Positions 1 to 8,373 of a stretch of 64,000 nucleotides of DNA are shown one piece after another. Where the stretch lies: assembly GCA_031761875.1 (NCBI GenBank), contig CP134492.1, forward strand, positions 1,674,001 through 1,738,000, read 5' to 3'. The stretch is from Bacillaceae bacterium IKA-2 (GTDB lineage Bacteria; Bacillota; Bacilli; Bacillales; Anaerobacillaceae). The translations under genes were made by a program, and so were the position numbers. Under the pieces are notes generated by a model. The model worked only from the letters and a program-made list of their open reading frames with translations. It was not told where the DNA came from and searched no databases. The stretch's first letter is position 1. Every line of letters starts with the position of its first letter.

Positions 1-4
1 ACTG

Positions 5-35
5 AGGAACCCTGTTTTAAGGGTTCCTTTTTTTT
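5..35. terminator. Rho-independent terminator of a gene left of the window
   Basis: An 8-bp perfect stem (AGGAACCC/GGGTTCCT) with a TGTTTTAA loop is followed by eight T residues on the + strand. It probably ends a gene lying upstream of this window. Confidence 0.8.
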
Positions 36-56
36 AGGGGTAAGAAAACATAAAAT

Positions 57-333
57 GATACGAGGGGACGGTTCTCTTGTTTCATAATATCATTTTGTAA
101 TTTTAAGGAAGTCCTATGGGTGAAATATTGCTGTAGGATTTTTTTATTTTCTCTAACTTGTTCATTCTAATATCCCGAAAATCTTTATTATCGAGAACGG
201 TACTTGTCAAGATAGTTGCCGCTTTTTACTTTTTAATAGGATAGTTGATTTGTAGTGCAGGGGTTAGGAGTCCCTCTATAAATTAAACTATTATCTGATG
301 TTAGGGGAAACGTGAGAACCGTCCCCGCATTTC
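57..333 (+). repeat. REP-like element, full-length copy 1
   Basis: About 277 bp bounded by imperfect inverted ends: left GGGGACGGTTCTCTTGTTTC, right the inverse of GGGGACGGTTCTCACGTTTC. The interior carries a small hairpin followed by a T-run (TCCTA...TAGGA then T7), so the element could also act as a terminator. The same interior recurs at 1643, 14073, 17043, 21641 and 22780, always in this orientation. Confidence 0.9.
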
Positions 334-343
334 ACCGATATAT

Positions 344-490
344 TCAAACTAATCTCAATGACGCATCGCTATTGGGATTAGCTGCATCGATCGCCACCAT
401 TAATAGATTCTCAGACCCCGTTTCTCTTATAAATTGTGCCCACCGACTTCCGTTTTTTCCTTGAATATGGTTCAATAAATTATAAGCCAT
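344..490 (-). CDS. Small hypothetical protein (48 aa)
   Basis: This short reading frame on the minus strand begins at an ATG nine bases after a clear AAGGAG ribosome site. A second in-frame ATG three codons upstream touches the AAGGAG and is less likely. The product starts MAYNLLNHIQ and is mildly basic at the N-terminus, with no membrane segment or recognised motif. It ends close to the right end of the first REP copy. I do not recognise a family. The good ribosome site and uninterrupted frame are the only support. Confidence 0.45.
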   Translation of the reverse strand: MAYNLLNHIQGKNGSRWAQFIRETGSENLLMVAIDAANPNSDASLRLV

Positions 491-611
491 TGTTTTCATC
501 TCCTTTTGTAAGGGTTGTATTTAGAAGTACTGTGGTAGGTCCTTCTATTTTACAATGAAAGCGATGGTCTTTTTAATTAACTTGAACTATTTTCTATACT
601 AGGCACTTTTT

Positions 612-851
612 ACTAGAAATACAACGGAAATTTCTGAACTGTGTCACCAGAGTCAGGGACCGATTTTCATCACAAAGAATGGTTATGGAGATTTGGTTGT
701 CATGAGTATGGAAACTTATGAGAAGTCTTTAGCGAAGTTAGAGTTATACCAAAAGTTAGCTGAAGCAGAAGCGCAAATTAAAAATGGGGAAGAACTTTTA
801 GATGGAGAAGAGGTCTTTAATGATCTAAAGAAAAAATATCGAAGAAAATAA
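612..851 (+). pseudogene. Phd/YefM antitoxin remnant lacking its N-terminus
   Basis: The open frame from 612 to the TAA at 849-851 reads RNTTEISELCHQSQGPIFIT and continues KNGYGDLVVMSMETYEK. It aligns closely with the intact antitoxin at 37629-37886 (LRNKYSEISEFCHKYSEPVY then ITKNGQGDLAVMSIETYEK). The first ten or so residues, including the start codon, are missing: the frame is closed by a TAG just upstream of 612. No toxin gene follows; instead a pRiA4b-type gene starts at 853. I infer a toxin-antitoxin operon that lost its promoter, antitoxin N-terminus and toxin. Confidence 0.75.
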
Positions 852-852
852 A

Positions 853-1605
853 ATGTTGGAGGTGCAGACCAAATTGAAATCATATATTGTTAAAATTAAA
901 CTAGAAAAATCTGATCCAGTAATATGGAGAAGAGTTGTTATGCCAGCAGGAGCTACATTTAACCGGCTTCATGATATCATCCAAACTGTGACCAATTTTC
1001 AGAGCGGTTATCCTCATGGAGCATATCATCTATTTGAATTTGATTTGACCAAAGAAGACAAGAGTGTCACCAATGATGAAGAATCTTATTTGGAGCATCA
1101 GCACTATAAGAAAAACAAAAAAATGTACGAAGAGCGCTTAAAGAGAATGCCACCTGAAATGCTTGAGTTTGAGAAGCCATATCAGGAAAGGCTGAAAAGA
1201 GAGGTGCGTAAGCCCACCACGCTTAAAGTGGATGAGTATCTTGAGAAGTACAGAGATATAAAATATGCTTATGACTTTGGTGACGATTGGCATTTCATTG
1301 TGAAGCTTGAGCAAATTGTTCATGATTATTATTTTGGTTATCCAACCCTGTTAGACGGAGCGGAGACAGCACCACCTGAAGATGTAGGTGGGATACATAG
1401 TTTTTATGAATTTCTGGAAGCCTATCGTGATGAAAAGCATCCTGAACATGAAGATATGAAGACATGGGCTGAATCACTTTATTTCAGAGAGTATGACCCG
1501 GATTGGATTAACGACAGACTGAAGGGTATTAACTATAAGAAAACCGAGTGGGATAAAATTAATCACGATCAATACCAGATTATTGAAGATAAGTATCGGA
1601 AGTGA
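853..1605 (+). CDS. pRiA4b ORF-3-like / IS1096 TnpR-like family protein
   Basis: The 250-residue protein has the family's typical blocks: an N-terminal KIKLEKSDPVIWRRVVMPAG with F..LH..IQ, a central YAYDFGDDWHFIVKLE, then PPEDVGGIHSFYEFLEAYRD. The family (plasmid pRiA4b ORF-3, PF07929) is common on plasmids and in accessory regions and has no settled biochemical role. The reading frame opens at ATG 853, but a GGAGGTG at 857-863 sits nine bases before an in-frame TTG at 874, which is the likelier start. It directly follows the antitoxin remnant and is followed 37 bases later by another REP copy. An insert of charged residues (about 80-130) separates the first two blocks. Confidence 0.85.
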   Translation: MLEVQTKLKSYIVKIKLEKSDPVIWRRVVMPAGATFNRLHDIIQTVTNFQSGYPHGAYHLFEFDLTKEDKSVTNDEESYLEHQHYKKNKKMYEERLKRMPPEMLEFEKPYQERLKREVRKPTTLKVDEYLEKYRDIKYAYDFGDDWHFIVKLEQIVHDYYFGYPTLLDGAETAPPEDVGGIHSFYEFLEAYRDEKHPEHEDMKTWAESLYFREYDPDWINDRLKGINYKKTEWDKINHDQYQIIEDKYRK

Positions 1606-1642
1606 TTCCGCGTCCCACGTGAGTGCCCGGTTAAGAGAACAG

Positions 1643-1914
1643 AGGGGACGGTTCTCTTGTTTCATAATATCACTTTGTAATTTTAAGGAAGTCCTATGGG
1701 TGAAATATTGCTGTAGGATTTTTTTATTTTCTCTAACTTGTTCATTCTAATATCCCGAAATTCTTTATTTTCGAGAACGGTACTTGTCAAGATACTTGCC
1801 GATTTTTCCTTTTTAATAGGATAATTGATTTGTTGTGCAGGGGTTAGGAGTCCATCTATAAATTAAACTATTATCTGATGAAACTCGAAAACGTGAGAAC
1901 CGTCCCCGCGTTTC
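1643..1914 (+). repeat. REP-like element, full-length copy 2
   Basis: Same family, length and orientation as copy 1, starting GGGGACGGTTCTCTTGTTTC and ending GTGAGAACCGTCCCCGCGTTTC in two parts. It lies just 3' of the gene ending at 1605. Confidence 0.9.
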
Positions 1915-2070
1915 CACCGCGCTCTCTCTGAGCAAATCCCTGACTATGATAGTTTTTTTATAATTCCAAAAAAAGTAGTGTTGAATATATCTTATCTTAG
2001 TAATATGATGGATATAATCTTTTTCTAGCAAGGACTTGACTTCCCCATACATAGTAACGGAGGGCAATAA

Positions 2071-4257
2071 ATGATAAATAAATTGAAAGCGCTTTATTCA
2101 AATGTGACGGAACCTATTAGGAGTAGTATTACAAAGAAATATGTGATCCTATTTGCGTTGACTTTTATTATTCCTAGCCTGCTAATATATCAGTTGATTG
2201 TTGGTTATGCAGAGCGAATGATAGAGAACGATATTATTGAAACAAATGTTTCTATTACTGATAGTATTGTAAAAAGAATCAATAAAGAAGTTAGCGATAT
2301 TGTCCTACAACTACATTTAATTTCTGGGAATGTTATAGATAATGAACTAGATGTAGATATAATTTTTGAACGCTCAAAAATAGCAATCTCTCAAAGTCCA
2401 ATCGTCCATACGATCTATTTTCTTAACGAAAATCAAAAAATGATCTTTGAAGCTCCTTTTGAACCCGAAATAGAGCCTTCTATCTATTATGACTACCCTA
2501 TGTTCGAGCAAGTTAAAAGGAGTCTTAACTATGCGGTATCAGACTTTGCTCCTAATTCCCGTGGTGATACCGTTGTATCAGTGGCAATTCCAGTACTAAA
2601 TAAAAAACATGAATTTAAAGGTGTTTTAATTGCTGAACTTGGGAAGGATTATCTCTCATCTGTGTTAAAAAGTTTTATTGGAACAAAAGGTCATTTTAGT
2701 TTTATCGTTGATAATCATGGAAAAGTCCTTTCCTCTACCAATGGAAATGAAATAGGATTGGACTATTCCTCAGAATTAATTGTTAAAAAGTTATTTCAAG
2801 ATTCATTTGGTGTTATGAAGGAGACGTATCTTGATGAAAAAAGTGTAATTGCCTACCAAACGATGCGTGATGGTTGGGCCTTAGCATATGGAGTACCAGA
2901 AAGCATAGCATTTGAACCGATTCGCAAGCTATCGTTCCTTTTTACAATTAGTTTTTTAGGGGTTTTTGCTCTTTCAATCCTTTTTATATGGATGGGGATG
3001 CGTAATATTGTTTATCCAATTGTTCGGCTAACAAATTATGCGAAGGAATATCGCAAAAAGATGTACTATGAGCCTATAGGTAAACATCAGCGCTATCAAA
3101 ATGATGAATTAGGAGTACTGAGAAAAACGATTATTTCAGTAGGAAACAGTAATTATCAAAAACAAAAAATGTTGGAGGAAAAGGAAAGATATCTTCATGA
3201 TGTTATTGAGGGAATACCCTATGCAATTGTAACGGTAAATAAAAATGCTGTGATCACATATGTTAATCAGCAGTTTGAAAATATGGTAGGTTTTTCTCGT
3301 GATGAATTGATAGACGTACTTTTATCAGAACTCCCAATAAAAAACGATAAAAACGACTTCAGGTTACTACATTCTTTAGTATCTAAAAATACCTCAAGTG
3401 AATGTGAGAGTTATATTATTAATGCAGATGGTCAAAAGCATATTGTCAAAATAGCAACCGCAAAATTATATAATGAGCAAAAAGAGGCAATTGGTAGTAT
3501 TGCTGTTTTACAAGATATTTCTCAAATGAAATTGTTAGAATCACGCCTAAAGCAAAATGATAAGCTTGCAATTATCGGACAAATTACTACAGGAATTGCC
3601 CATGAGATAAAGAATCCTTTAGCTATTTTATCGGGGTCCGCTGAGTTATTAGTAGAAGAAGTAGAGGAAGAAAACAGTTCTTCTGAAATAGTGGAATTAT
3701 CAAAAGATATTCATCAAGTAGTCCGTAGGATGAATGATATTGTAAATAACTTTCTCAATTTTGCAAAAATAAATAAAAAGGACGCTGAGTCACTTGATGT
3801 TTCGATGGTGATGGAAGAAGTATTGCATCTTGTCCGTTTAAAAACTAGTGAGTCGAGAATAGAAGTGATTCGACAGTATGAACCTACGTCCGAAATAATA
3901 GGCCTTCATGATCAATTAATACAAGCTTTTTTAAACTTGATTCTAAATGCAATTGAGGCAATGCCTACTGAAGGGACATTAACTGTATCAATTTTTGAGG
4001 TAATACAAGCAAAACAGGGAAGATGTGTAATTGTAGCTATAGATGATACTGGACCGGGTATTCCTGAAAAAGATGTGGAGTGGTTATTTGATCCATTTTT
4101 TTCTACAAAAGAAACAGGTAATGGACTGGGGTTAACCATCGCTAGAGATATAGTCAGAGAGCATAACGGTGAATTGAAAATAGAAAGTTCAAGTGAGGGA
4201 ACATCGTTTCAGTGTTGTTTTTTAGTAAATACGGGGGTGGAAGTGGAGAATGAATAA
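2071..4257 (+). CDS. Sensor histidine kinase (Cache-HAMP-PAS-HisKA-HATPase)
   Basis: This 728-residue membrane kinase is the sensor of the adjacent NtrC-type regulator. Two transmembrane segments (about residues 25-47 and 292-312) enclose a roughly 240-residue extracellular region of double-Cache type, the usual site for small-molecule sensing. A HAMP-like linker, one PAS domain (about 375-480), a HisKA dimerisation helix with His511 in AHEIKNPLAIL, and a HATPase domain with N, DDTGPGIP and GLGLTIA boxes follow. The start has GGAGGG eight bases upstream. Its stop overlaps the next gene by eight bases, implying translational coupling. A cre-like box (2084-2100) lies inside codons 5-10. The ligand is inferred from neighbours to be betaine- or choline-like; this is not shown by the sequence. 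Confidence 0.93.
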   Translation: MINKLKALYSNVTEPIRSSITKKYVILFALTFIIPSLLIYQLIVGYAERMIENDIIETNVSITDSIVKRINKEVSDIVLQLHLISGNVIDNELDVDIIFERSKIAISQSPIVHTIYFLNENQKMIFEAPFEPEIEPSIYYDYPMFEQVKRSLNYAVSDFAPNSRGDTVVSVAIPVLNKKHEFKGVLIAELGKDYLSSVLKSFIGTKGHFSFIVDNHGKVLSSTNGNEIGLDYSSELIVKKLFQDSFGVMKETYLDEKSVIAYQTMRDGWALAYGVPESIAFEPIRKLSFLFTISFLGVFALSILFIWMGMRNIVYPIVRLTNYAKEYRKKMYYEPIGKHQRYQNDELGVLRKTIISVGNSNYQKQKMLEEKERYLHDVIEGIPYAIVTVNKNAVITYVNQQFENMVGFSRDELIDVLLSELPIKNDKNDFRLLHSLVSKNTSSECESYIINADGQKHIVKIATAKLYNEQKEAIGSIAVLQDISQMKLLESRLKQNDKLAIIGQITTGIAHEIKNPLAILSGSAELLVEEVEEENSSSEIVELSKDIHQVVRRMNDIVNNFLNFAKINKKDAESLDVSMVMEEVLHLVRLKTSESRIEVIRQYEPTSEIIGLHDQLIQAFLNLILNAIEAMPTEGTLTVSIFEVIQAKQGRCVIVAIDDTGPGIPEKDVEWLFDPFFSTKETGNGLGLTIARDIVREHNGELKIESSSEGTSFQCCFLVNTGVEVENE
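2084..2100. promoter_or_regulatory. Candidate cre box (CcpA site) inside the kinase start
   Basis: TGAAAGCGCTTTATTCA contains the AAAGCGCTTT core of CcpA operators but differs from the 16-base consensus at two right-arm positions. It sits just after the start codon, where CcpA binding would act as a roadblock. Confidence 0.45.
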
Positions 4258-5614
4258 ACAATTATCAGTATTAGTAGTAGATGATGAAGTGCAACTATGC
4301 AAATTAGTCGCCCGTAAATTGAAAAAATCAGGTATTCTATCCCACCTTGCCCATGATGGAGCTGGTGCATTATCAGTATTAAATAATAAACAAATTGATG
4401 CGGTTATTTTAGATTATATGCTACCTGATATGACCGGATTGGATGTACTAAAAGAAATCCAAAACAGAGGTGGAAATATTCCAGTTATCATGTTAACAGC
4501 GTACGCAAACGTAGAAAGTGCTGTTTCTGCAATGAAGTTAGGGGCTACTGATTATCTAAATAAACCGATAGAATTAGAGGAGTTAAAAAATATCGTAGTA
4601 AAGAGTTGTTACCATAAGGTTAAAGAACCTAAAAAGGGTGAAAAATTAGGAGAAGATATATTCGCTTTTCAAAACAAAAAAATAAAACAGGTGATGGAGC
4701 TTTTAACTCAAGTGAAGGAAACCGACGCCAGTATTTTAATTTCAGGTGAAAGTGGCGTTGGAAAGACAGTTCTTGCTCGATGGGTTCATGAACAAAGTAG
4801 TCGTAGTAAAAAACCTTTTTTTTCCATCAACTGTGCTGCGATCCCAGAGTTATTATTGGAAAGTGAGTTGTTTGGCTATCAAAAAGGAGCATTTAATGGC
4901 GCAACAACTTCAAAGGTTGGAAAACTTGTGTCGTCAGATGGAGGGACGATTTTATTAGATGAGATTGGAGATATCTCACCGAACATGCAGGCGAAATTAT
5001 TACATCTACTTGAAGATAAGCGTGTCATGCAGTTAGGTAGTAATGATTTTCAAACTGTAGATGTAAGAATTATTACGGCCACAAATAAGGACGTAAAAGA
5101 ATTAGTAAGAAAAGGTGATTTTAGAGAAGACTTGTATTATCGCTTAAATTTGATTGAAGTAGAGGTCCCACCATTACGAGAACGGAGGGAGGATATTCCG
5201 CTTTTAATTAAACAGCAGCTTATAAAATTAAATGATAAATACAAAAAGAAAATAGAAATTGATCCGCGTAGTGTAACCATTTTTACAAACTACCAATGGC
5301 CAGGAAACATAAGAGAATTACTTAATACCCTTGAAAGAGCTCATATCTTAAAGCGTTTCGGTACGATTGTTCCAGAGGATTTAGTTAAAGCTTCATTTCA
5401 AATTGAGGAATTACAACACGAGTTATTGACAGGGAAAATAAATAAAGATTTCTTTTCTGGAAATCTTCCAGAAGTATTAGAAGAAGTTGAAGAACAAATG
5501 ATTAAGAAAGCTCTAATAGAGACGAACGGTAACCAAACGAAAGCTGCAGAAAAACTAGGAATTGCAAGGCATACACTAATCTACAAAATAAAAAAATTCA
5601 GTTTAAAACTATAA
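4250..5614 (+). CDS. NtrC/AtoC-type response regulator, sigma-54 activator family
   Basis: The 454-residue regulator has a receiver domain (phospho-acceptor Asp55 in VILDYM, Lys105), a central AAA+ domain and a C-terminal Fis-type helix-turn-helix (NQTKAAEKLGIARHTLIYKI). Walker A is GESGVGKT (166-173) and Walker B is GGTILLDEIGDI; the arginine-finger region is normal. The sigma-54 contact loop reads GAFNGA (213-218) in place of the near-invariant GAFTGA, an unusual Thr-to-Asn change. It overlaps the kinase gene and is followed within ten bases by the binding-protein gene, so the three are probably one transcript. Its targets are inferred to be the lyase-aldehyde dehydrogenase-alcohol dehydrogenase operon, through the paired operators at 6794-6833. 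Confidence 0.93.
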   Translation: MNKQLSVLVVDDEVQLCKLVARKLKKSGILSHLAHDGAGALSVLNNKQIDAVILDYMLPDMTGLDVLKEIQNRGGNIPVIMLTAYANVESAVSAMKLGATDYLNKPIELEELKNIVVKSCYHKVKEPKKGEKLGEDIFAFQNKKIKQVMELLTQVKETDASILISGESGVGKTVLARWVHEQSSRSKKPFFSINCAAIPELLLESELFGYQKGAFNGATTSKVGKLVSSDGGTILLDEIGDISPNMQAKLLHLLEDKRVMQLGSNDFQTVDVRIITATNKDVKELVRKGDFREDLYYRLNLIEVEVPPLRERREDIPLLIKQQLIKLNDKYKKKIEIDPRSVTIFTNYQWPGNIRELLNTLERAHILKRFGTIVPEDLVKASFQIEELQHELLTGKINKDFFSGNLPEVLEEVEEQMIKKALIETNGNQTKAAEKLGIARHTLIYKIKKFSLKL

Positions 5615-5624
5615 GGTGGTTATA

Positions 5625-6569
5625 ATGCAAAAGAAGTCATTCTACATCGTAGGGAACATTCTTATTTTCGTATGTATGATATTACTAGTCTCCTGCAGCT
5701 CTAAAACAAAAATATTAGAAGAAATACCGACCAATACTTCGGATCTGCCAACGATAACTATTGGATCTAAACTGTTTACAGAACAGTATATTTTAATGAC
5801 GATGACATCGTTACTTTTACGAGATAATAGCTATAAAGTCAATGAAATACGTTTTTTAGATAGTCCTACTATCCGTAACGCGATTGAACAACAAGTAATT
5901 GATATATATTGGGAATATACGAGTACAGCTAGGATTATCTTTCATAAGCAACCGGTAATCTATGACTTTGACGAAGTATATAATGCGGTGAAGGAATATG
6001 ATGAAATCGATAATTTAATTTGGCTTGAAAGAAGTGACTTTAATAGCAGCTGGGGAGTAATTGTAAGGAATTTGTTTGCCGATAAACATCAATTGGTGAC
6101 GATTAGTGACTTGATAGGTTATATGAAGGAAAATGATGCTCCATTAAAGTTTGCAACAAATGATGAATTTCTAATTCGAGAGGATGGGCTAGGTCATTTA
6201 CAACAAGTGTATGATTTATCTTTAAATGATCATCAAGTACTTCCAGTAGATACGAGCTTATTGACACTTGCCGTAAAAGAGGGTAGAGTAGGCGTTTCAA
6301 TTGGAATGATTTCAGACAGTCGGATTAGTGAATACGACTTAATTGTACTCCATGATGATCAACAAGCCTTTCCGTCGTATCACGCAACACCAGTCGCTAC
6401 TCAGGAATTAGTAGAGGAACATCCTACTGTAAAAATACTACTAAATCAACTCTCTAAAAGTATTACACATCAAGATATGATCGAGCTAAATTATCAAGTA
6501 GATGTACTCCAAAATGATGTAATAAAAGTTGCAAAAGCATTTCTCATTGAGAAGGGTTTATTAAATTAA
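5625..6569 (+). CDS. OpuAC/ProX-type glycine betaine/choline-binding lipoprotein, no cognate permease
   Basis: The protein starts with a lipoprotein signal peptide ending in the lipobox LLVSC. It continues with the hallmark of type II osmoprotectant-binding proteins: GSKLFTEQYIL, then AIEQQVIDIYWEYTSTA. Family members bind glycine betaine, choline, carnitine or proline betaine. I chose ATG 5625 because AAGGTGG lies five bases upstream; a GTG three codons earlier overlaps that site. The gene starts ten bases after the regulator stop and is followed by two hairpins. No permease or ATPase gene lies nearby, so it may be a ligand-presenting partner of the Cache kinase, or it may feed a transporter encoded elsewhere. 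The first is inference. Confidence 0.88.
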   Translation: MQKKSFYIVGNILIFVCMILLVSCSSKTKILEEIPTNTSDLPTITIGSKLFTEQYILMTMTSLLLRDNSYKVNEIRFLDSPTIRNAIEQQVIDIYWEYTSTARIIFHKQPVIYDFDEVYNAVKEYDEIDNLIWLERSDFNSSWGVIVRNLFADKHQLVTISDLIGYMKENDAPLKFATNDEFLIREDGLGHLQQVYDLSLNDHQVLPVDTSLLTLAVKEGRVGVSIGMISDSRISEYDLIVLHDDQQAFPSYHATPVATQELVEEHPTVKILLNQLSKSITHQDMIELNYQVDVLQNDVIKVAKAFLIEKGLLN

Positions 6570-6607
6570 ATTTATAACCGAGCATATACTAAAAATGAAT
6601 GTAATTA

Positions 6608-6633
6608 GAAGACCAGTTGAAAAATTGGTCTTC
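6608..6633 (+). terminator. Hairpin after the binding-protein gene
   Basis: GAAGACCAGTT...AATTGGTCTTC forms a near-perfect stem 39 bases after the stop codon, followed by ATTTT. It probably terminates the kinase-regulator-binding protein transcript. Confidence 0.7.
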
Positions 6634-6650
6634 ATTTTCCTGTTCCTGAA

Positions 6651-6690
6651 AAAAACATGGGCACTCTTTTGAGAGAGCCCATGTTTTTTT
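6651..6690 (+). terminator. Second terminator with T-run
   Basis: ACATGGGC and GCCCATGT form an 8-bp stem around a loop containing CTC/GAG pairs, followed by seven T residues. It backs up the hairpin at 6608 and isolates the lyase operon from upstream transcription. Confidence 0.85.
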
Positions 6691-6793
6691 ATTTAAGTTG
6701 GTTCAATTAATTGTAGGTATTTTATTCATCTTTATAACTAAATTTTTTTTGAATTGCTTGAATGTTAAGAATAAGTGAAAAATTAACCTAGAT

Positions 6794-6833
6794 TGTAGAA
6801 ATTATCTACAGTTAAGTGAAGAAAATTTCTACA
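6794..6833. promoter_or_regulatory. Tandem 17-bp dyad operators (candidate NtrC-type enhancer sites)
   Basis: TGTAGAAATTATCTACA (6794-6810) and TGAAGAAAATTTCTACA (6817-6833) agree at 14 of 17 positions, and the first has perfect 6-bp arms. Their centres are 23 bp apart, so both lie on about the same face of the helix. They are about 195 bp upstream of the lyase start. This fits paired sites for a dimeric activator such as the regulator at 4250, but the protein-site link is inferred. I found no convincing GG-N10-GC sigma-54 promoter between here and 7027. Confidence 0.6.
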
Positions 6834-6902
6834 AACCTGATAGAAAAAAAGGTGCTAACATACATTTAAATCATTCTTTTGAATTTTTAAAAATATATTG
6901 AG

Positions 6903-6918
6903 TGAAAGCGCTTTAAAC
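6903..6918. promoter_or_regulatory. Candidate cre box upstream of the lyase operon
   Basis: TGAAAGCGCTTTAAACA carries the AAAGCGCTTT core, matching the CcpA consensus at most positions. It lies between the paired operators and the lyase start, a position suited to carbon catabolite repression. Confidence 0.55.
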
Positions 6919-7026
6919 AGAAAGGGGGGTAAATATAAAAATTACTGAATTGAAATTAAACAACAATTATTATCGTTCTCTTAATGTATTATTCGAGATT
7001 AATTGAAAAGAGAAGAAGGTGTTGGA

Positions 7027-8373
7027 TTGAAAGAGATAAGGATGGAAGAAGACTCATTCGGATCGATGGCACTTCCAGTAGATGCACTGTACGGAATTAA
7101 TACGTATAGAGCAATTGAAAATCTATCATTCTCAGATAAAATTTTACAAGGTTACCCCGAATATATTTCAGCTCTAGTTGTTGTCAAAAAAGCTGCGGCA
7201 AAAGCAAACATGGAAGCTATGGTGTTATCAGAAAAAATCGGTAATGCTATTATATCAGCTTGTGATGAGCTTTTAGCAGGAGGGTATCACCAACATTTCC
7301 TAATAGATATGTTACATGGTGGCGGTGGAATTGCTACAAATATGAACATCAATGAAGTGATTTCTAATCTTACAAATAAAAAGTTAGGTAGTGCGATTGG
7401 TGATTATTCACCCGTACATCCAATTGACCATGTAAATGCATCACAGTCAACATCTGATGTGTGTCATACCGCAAGTAGAATAGCATTAATTAAAAGTTTT
7501 AAGCCATTGCAGAATGAAATAGAAGCTGTTATTGGTAGCTTGGCTGAAAAAATAGCGGATTTTGGAGAGATTACAACCATTTCTCGAACTTGCTTACAAG
7601 ACGCAATGCGCGTAAAGCTAGGTGAAACGTTTAGCGGGTATGAGGCTATGTTGAAGCGGCGTCTTGACTCAGTAAATGAAGCAGTAGAAAAGCTCCATCA
7701 GATAAACCTTGGTGGTACTGTTATCGGTTCGGGCATTGGTGCACCAAAGGAATATCGTGATGTTGTCGTTCAAAAGCTTTGCGAGGCTTCTAATTTACGA
7801 CTTTATCATCGTGAAAATTTGTTTGATGCAGCACAAAATATTGATGACATTGCAAACGTTTCAACTCAATTACGTCTATTAGCTTCAGGTCTAATCAAAT
7901 TAGCAAAAGATTTACGACTTCTTTCATCAGGTCCTGAGGCCGGTTTTTCAGAGATAGTACTACCATCAGTTCAGGCGGGGTCGTCATTTTTCCCTGGTAA
8001 AGTAAATCCGGTTATACCAGAAACATTAATTCAATGTTGTTTTCAAATCATTGGCATTGATCAAACTGTCCAAGCGGCACTTGAGCATGGAGAGTTAAAT
8101 TTAAACGTTTTTGAAGGTGCAGCAGTTACAAATAGTTTTGATGCCATGAATATGCTTGAAAAAGCACTTAGGACCTTTCGGAAAAATTGTCTGAATGGGA
8201 TAAAAGCAAATCTAGAAAGATGTGAGGAACTGTCAAACAGTTATATTCCACTAGTTGTGGAATTGAAGGAAATACTTGGATATTCAGTTACCTCCTCAAT
8301 GATTAAAGAAAAAGGTAAAGAAGGAATAAAAAAATATTTTAATGGAGGCGTTGAAATTGACAAAAATAAATGA
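7027..8373 (+). CDS. Aspartase/fumarase-superfamily lyase
   Basis: About 448 residues matching class II fumarase/aspartate ammonia-lyase architecture. The N-terminus resembles aspartase (DSFGSMALPVDALYGINTYRAIEN); a substrate-binding block VNASQSTSDV and the signature loop GSSFFPGKVNPVIPE (usually GSSIMPGKVNP) are present. Known members eliminate ammonia, amines or water from carboxylic acids to give an alkene. The two-residue change in the signature loop and the neighbours suggest a substrate other than aspartate, perhaps a betaine losing an amine. The start is taken as TTG 7027 after AAGGTG; TTG 7003 and ATG 7042 are alternatives. Its last codons overlap the aldehyde dehydrogenase start, so the genes are coupled. 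Confidence 0.85.
   Translation: MKEIRMEEDSFGSMALPVDALYGINTYRAIENLSFSDKILQGYPEYISALVVVKKAAAKANMEAMVLSEKIGNAIISACDELLAGGYHQHFLIDMLHGGGGIATNMNINEVISNLTNKKLGSAIGDYSPVHPIDHVNASQSTSDVCHTASRIALIKSFKPLQNEIEAVIGSLAEKIADFGEITTISRTCLQDAMRVKLGETFSGYEAMLKRRLDSVNEAVEKLHQINLGGTVIGSGIGAPKEYRDVVVQKLCEASNLRLYHRENLFDAAQNIDDIANVSTQLRLLASGLIKLAKDLRLLSSGPEAGFSEIVLPSVQAGSSFFPGKVNPVIPETLIQCCFQIIGIDQTVQAALEHGELNLNVFEGAAVTNSFDAMNMLEKALRTFRKNCLNGIKANLERCEELSNSYIPLVVELKEILGYSVTSSMIKEKGKEGIKKYFNGGVEIDKNK

Noticed and set aside
6834-7026. A sigma-54 (-24/-12) promoter before the lyase operon
   Set aside because: I scanned for GG-N10-GC spacing around every GC in this interval and found no acceptable match, so none is annotated.
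7027-8373. Plain aspartate ammonia-lyase (aspA)
   Set aside because: The signature loop differs (GSSFFPGK) and the setting is a betaine/alcohol/aldehyde locus, so the symbol was withheld.
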